Positions 62,530 to 64,000 of a stretch of 64,000 bases of DNA are shown here, one piece after another. Source of the DNA: Clostridia bacterium (lineage in GTDB: Bacteria; Bacillota; Clostridia; Oscillospirales; SIG627); the NCBI GenBank assembly GCA_017520825.1, contig JAFXEX010000023.1, positions 38,607-102,606 on the forward strand. Direction: 5' to 3'. How positions within the stretch are numbered: the first letter of the stretch is position 1; every line of letters starts with the position of its first letter. A model generated the notes under the pieces. That model worked only from the letters and a program-made list of their open reading frames with translations. It had not been told where the DNA came from and did no database searches. The translations under genes and the position numbers were made by a program.

Positions 62530-63750
62530 ATGTTTTATCAGAATGAATTGATTTTTTTATGCGAGGTTTTCAAGAAGAGTCATATCAACACACATATCGT
62601 TGAACTGTCTTCCCTGCAGAAATCCTTTACTGATAACGGAAAGCAGGATATATTCAATACGCCTGAGGTGTTTCGTGAAATTCTGTTTCCGATAAAATCT
62701 CATACAGTCTACCGAATTACCGATACCTTTGAATTCTGCTACCGTTTGTTGCTTTTGCCCGACACCGAAACGCCTACGGTCTTTTACGCAGGTCCTTTTC
62801 TGGCAAGTGCAATTACGCCCAACAAAATCATGGAAATCGGTGAGGCTCACGGCATTTCTGCGCAAAAGCAAAGATATTTTTCTGAATACTACGCAAGTAT
62901 TCCCGTAATTCCAAACGATTCTCAGCTCTGGAGTGTGTTTGATACCTTTTGTGAAACCATATGGAAAAATTCTCTTTTTAATATTAATGATATTACTAAG
63001 GTTTCAAACAACGACAGTACCCCTGTAGAACGGTCTATGCATAGCTTAAAGCTTGACGATACCCTAGTGAACATAAAGGCAATCGAGCGCAGATACGCTT
63101 TTGAAAACGAAATGATACGGGCCGTTTTGTCGGGAAAGATACATATGGAATCAAAGTTCCAATCTGTCTTTTCAACTCAGTTTTTTGAAAAACGGCATTC
63201 CGATCCCATAAGAAACGCAAAGAATTACGGCGTTATAATGAACACTTTACTTCGTAAATCAGCCGAGCAGGGTGGTGTGCACCCAATCCACCTTGACCAG
63301 ATTTCATCAAGCTTTGCGTTTAAAATCGAAAACCTATCGTCTCTTGGTGAGATATCGACGCTGATGAGTGAAATGTTCCGTACCTACTGTTCTTTAGTCA
63401 GAAAGCATTCCTTGCAGCCGTTCTCCCCAATCGTGCAAAACACAATGCTGATGATTGACGTAGACCTTTCTGCCGACCTCTCTCCTTGTATGCTGGCAGA
63501 GGCGCAAAATATAAGCCTCGGTTACCTTTCAACAGTGTTCAAAAAAGAAACCAAGGAAACTCTTTCTTCTTACATTAGAAAAAAGCGAATGGAATACGCT
63601 GCCCATTTGCTGGATACAACCAAACTGCAAATTCAAACGGTTGCACTTCATTGTGGAATTATGGACTCTCAGTATTTTTCAAAGCTGTTCAAGGCGCACC
63701 ATAATCTGACTCCGTCAGAGTACAGAGCAAAAGCAAATACCAAACAATGA
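62530..63750 (+). CDS. AraC-family transcriptional regulator
   Basis: A 406-residue regulator with a C-terminal AraC double helix-turn-helix (about 310-400: NISLGYLSTVFKKETKETLSSYI and IQTVALHCGIMDSQYFSKLFKAHHNLTPSEYR). The long N-terminal part (1-300) is not a cupin; it includes a possible sensor region (RLLLLPDTETPTVFYAGPFL) of a type seen in clostridial regulators of glycoside genes. Divergent from the GPH-GH2 operon, which it presumably activates in response to the imported glycoside. Confidence 0.9.
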   Translation: MFYQNELIFLCEVFKKSHINTHIVELSSLQKSFTDNGKQDIFNTPEVFREILFPIKSHTVYRITDTFEFCYRLLLLPDTETPTVFYAGPFLASAITPNKIMEIGEAHGISAQKQRYFSEYYASIPVIPNDSQLWSVFDTFCETIWKNSLFNINDITKVSNNDSTPVERSMHSLKLDDTLVNIKAIERRYAFENEMIRAVLSGKIHMESKFQSVFSTQFFEKRHSDPIRNAKNYGVIMNTLLRKSAEQGGVHPIHLDQISSSFAFKIENLSSLGEISTLMSEMFRTYCSLVRKHSLQPFSPIVQNTMLMIDVDLSADLSPCMLAEAQNISLGYLSTVFKKETKETLSSYIRKKRMEYAAHLLDTTKLQIQTVALHCGIMDSQYFSKLFKAHHNLTPSEYRAKANTKQ

Positions 63751-63847
63751 TTTTAACTGTTTCTTACGACAGTTCAGCTCAATATTTACAAGTTTTCCGT
63801 CTGCCCTTTATAATACGATATTTTTTTAAAAATTTCTTATTTCTGTA

Positions 63848-63875
63848 TTGACATTTCGAAAAAAATGAGTATAAT
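63848..63875 (+). promoter_or_regulatory. Sigma-A promoter for tRNA-Leu
   Basis: TTGACA (63848-63853) and TATAAT (63870-63875), 16-bp spacing; consensus boxes as expected for a stable RNA gene. Confidence 0.85.
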
Positions 63876-63906
63876 AGATAACGTTGCTGGGAATACCCTG
63901 CAATAT

Positions 63907-63989
63907 GCGAGAGTGGCGAAATTGGCAGACGCGCACGTTTGAGGGGCGTGTGGTTATCCGTACGGGTTCAAGTCCCGTCTCTCGCACCA
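63907..63989 (+). tRNA. tRNA-Leu, anticodon GAG
   Basis: Class II tRNA: acceptor GCGAGAG/CTCTCGC, anticodon loop TTGAGGG giving GAG (codon CTC), a long variable arm, T-arm CGGGTTCAAGTCCCG, discriminator A and an encoded CCA (63987-63989). It is the last feature before the window ends. Confidence 0.93.
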
Positions 63990-64000
63990 AAACAAACAGA

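Noticed and set aside
1..64000. Prophage, insertion sequence, CRISPR, toxin-antitoxin or defence system
   Set aside because: I saw no integrase, transposase, terminal inverted repeats, regularly spaced repeats or restriction/defence motifs; gene content is core chromosomal.

Overview
The window reads as chromosomal core sequence from an endospore-forming member of the Clostridia (Firmicutes), probably an uncultured gut-type lineage. The base composition is A+T-rich and the promoters are classic sigma-A type (TTGACA/TATAAT, mostly 17-bp spacing). Ribosome-binding sites are GGAGG-like. Sporulation-type genes are present (an intact sigK, a cwlD-like amidase), as are Firmicute signature genes (gdpP, yqeG, a CD1247-N-terminal-type protein, a YkvI-type permease, AddAB recombination nuclease). 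I see no insertion sequence, prophage, CRISPR array or rRNA operon. The genus cannot be fixed from the sequence alone.

Layout. 1-10 kb: a glycyl radical enzyme cut by the left edge, a HAD phosphatase, a BMP/NupA-type nucleoside ABC importer (lipoprotein, ATPase, two permeases), and two tandem-duplicated sugar-phosphate isomerase-like genes. 10-15 kb: a zinc-ribbon membrane protein, a TetR regulator divergent from a metal P-type ATPase, dUTPase coupled to a LacI regulator, and a YfcE phosphoesterase. 15-21 kb: addB, a polyprenyl diphosphate synthase, a D,D-carboxypeptidase and tRNA-Arg(CCG). 21-25.4 kb: a sodium-pumping biotin decarboxylase split into oadC-oadB-oadA on the minus strand and oadG on the plus strand, with an orphan KdpE/OmpR-type response regulator between them. 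25.4-35.9 kb: radA and cwlD with a membrane protein; an acidic Cys-rich protein, efp, an M24 peptidase, a TIM-barrel gene, yqeG and a short Clp ATPase; then trmB and an RluA synthase. 35.9-43.8 kb: one minus-strand run gdpP-rplI-dnaB-tilS-hpt-ftsH. 43.9-49 kb: a divergent type IIA topoisomerase pair and a Ppx/GppA phosphatase. 49-57.5 kb: sigK with a helical companion, a PrsA-like foldase, and addA-TSCPD-ykvI-dac. 57.5-64 kb: nagB, a GH2 glycosidase with a GPH symporter and a divergent AraC regulator, and tRNA-Leu(GAG).

How it fits together. Most of the window is housekeeping: replication, repair, tRNA modification, proteolysis and cell wall. It also carries inducible carbon-acquisition modules (GH2/GPH/AraC; BMP importer plus isomerases) and a Na+-dependent decarboxylase. 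The most interesting regulatory reading is that the orphan response regulator controls the decarboxylase: four GTAAW words in exact 11-bp register lie between it and the oadC promoter. Other points are an apparent ATA start codon on the RluA-family gene, a perfect inverted repeat that buries the cwlD start codon, and addA lying about 33 kb from addB. I did not find a convincing previously undescribed multigene system.
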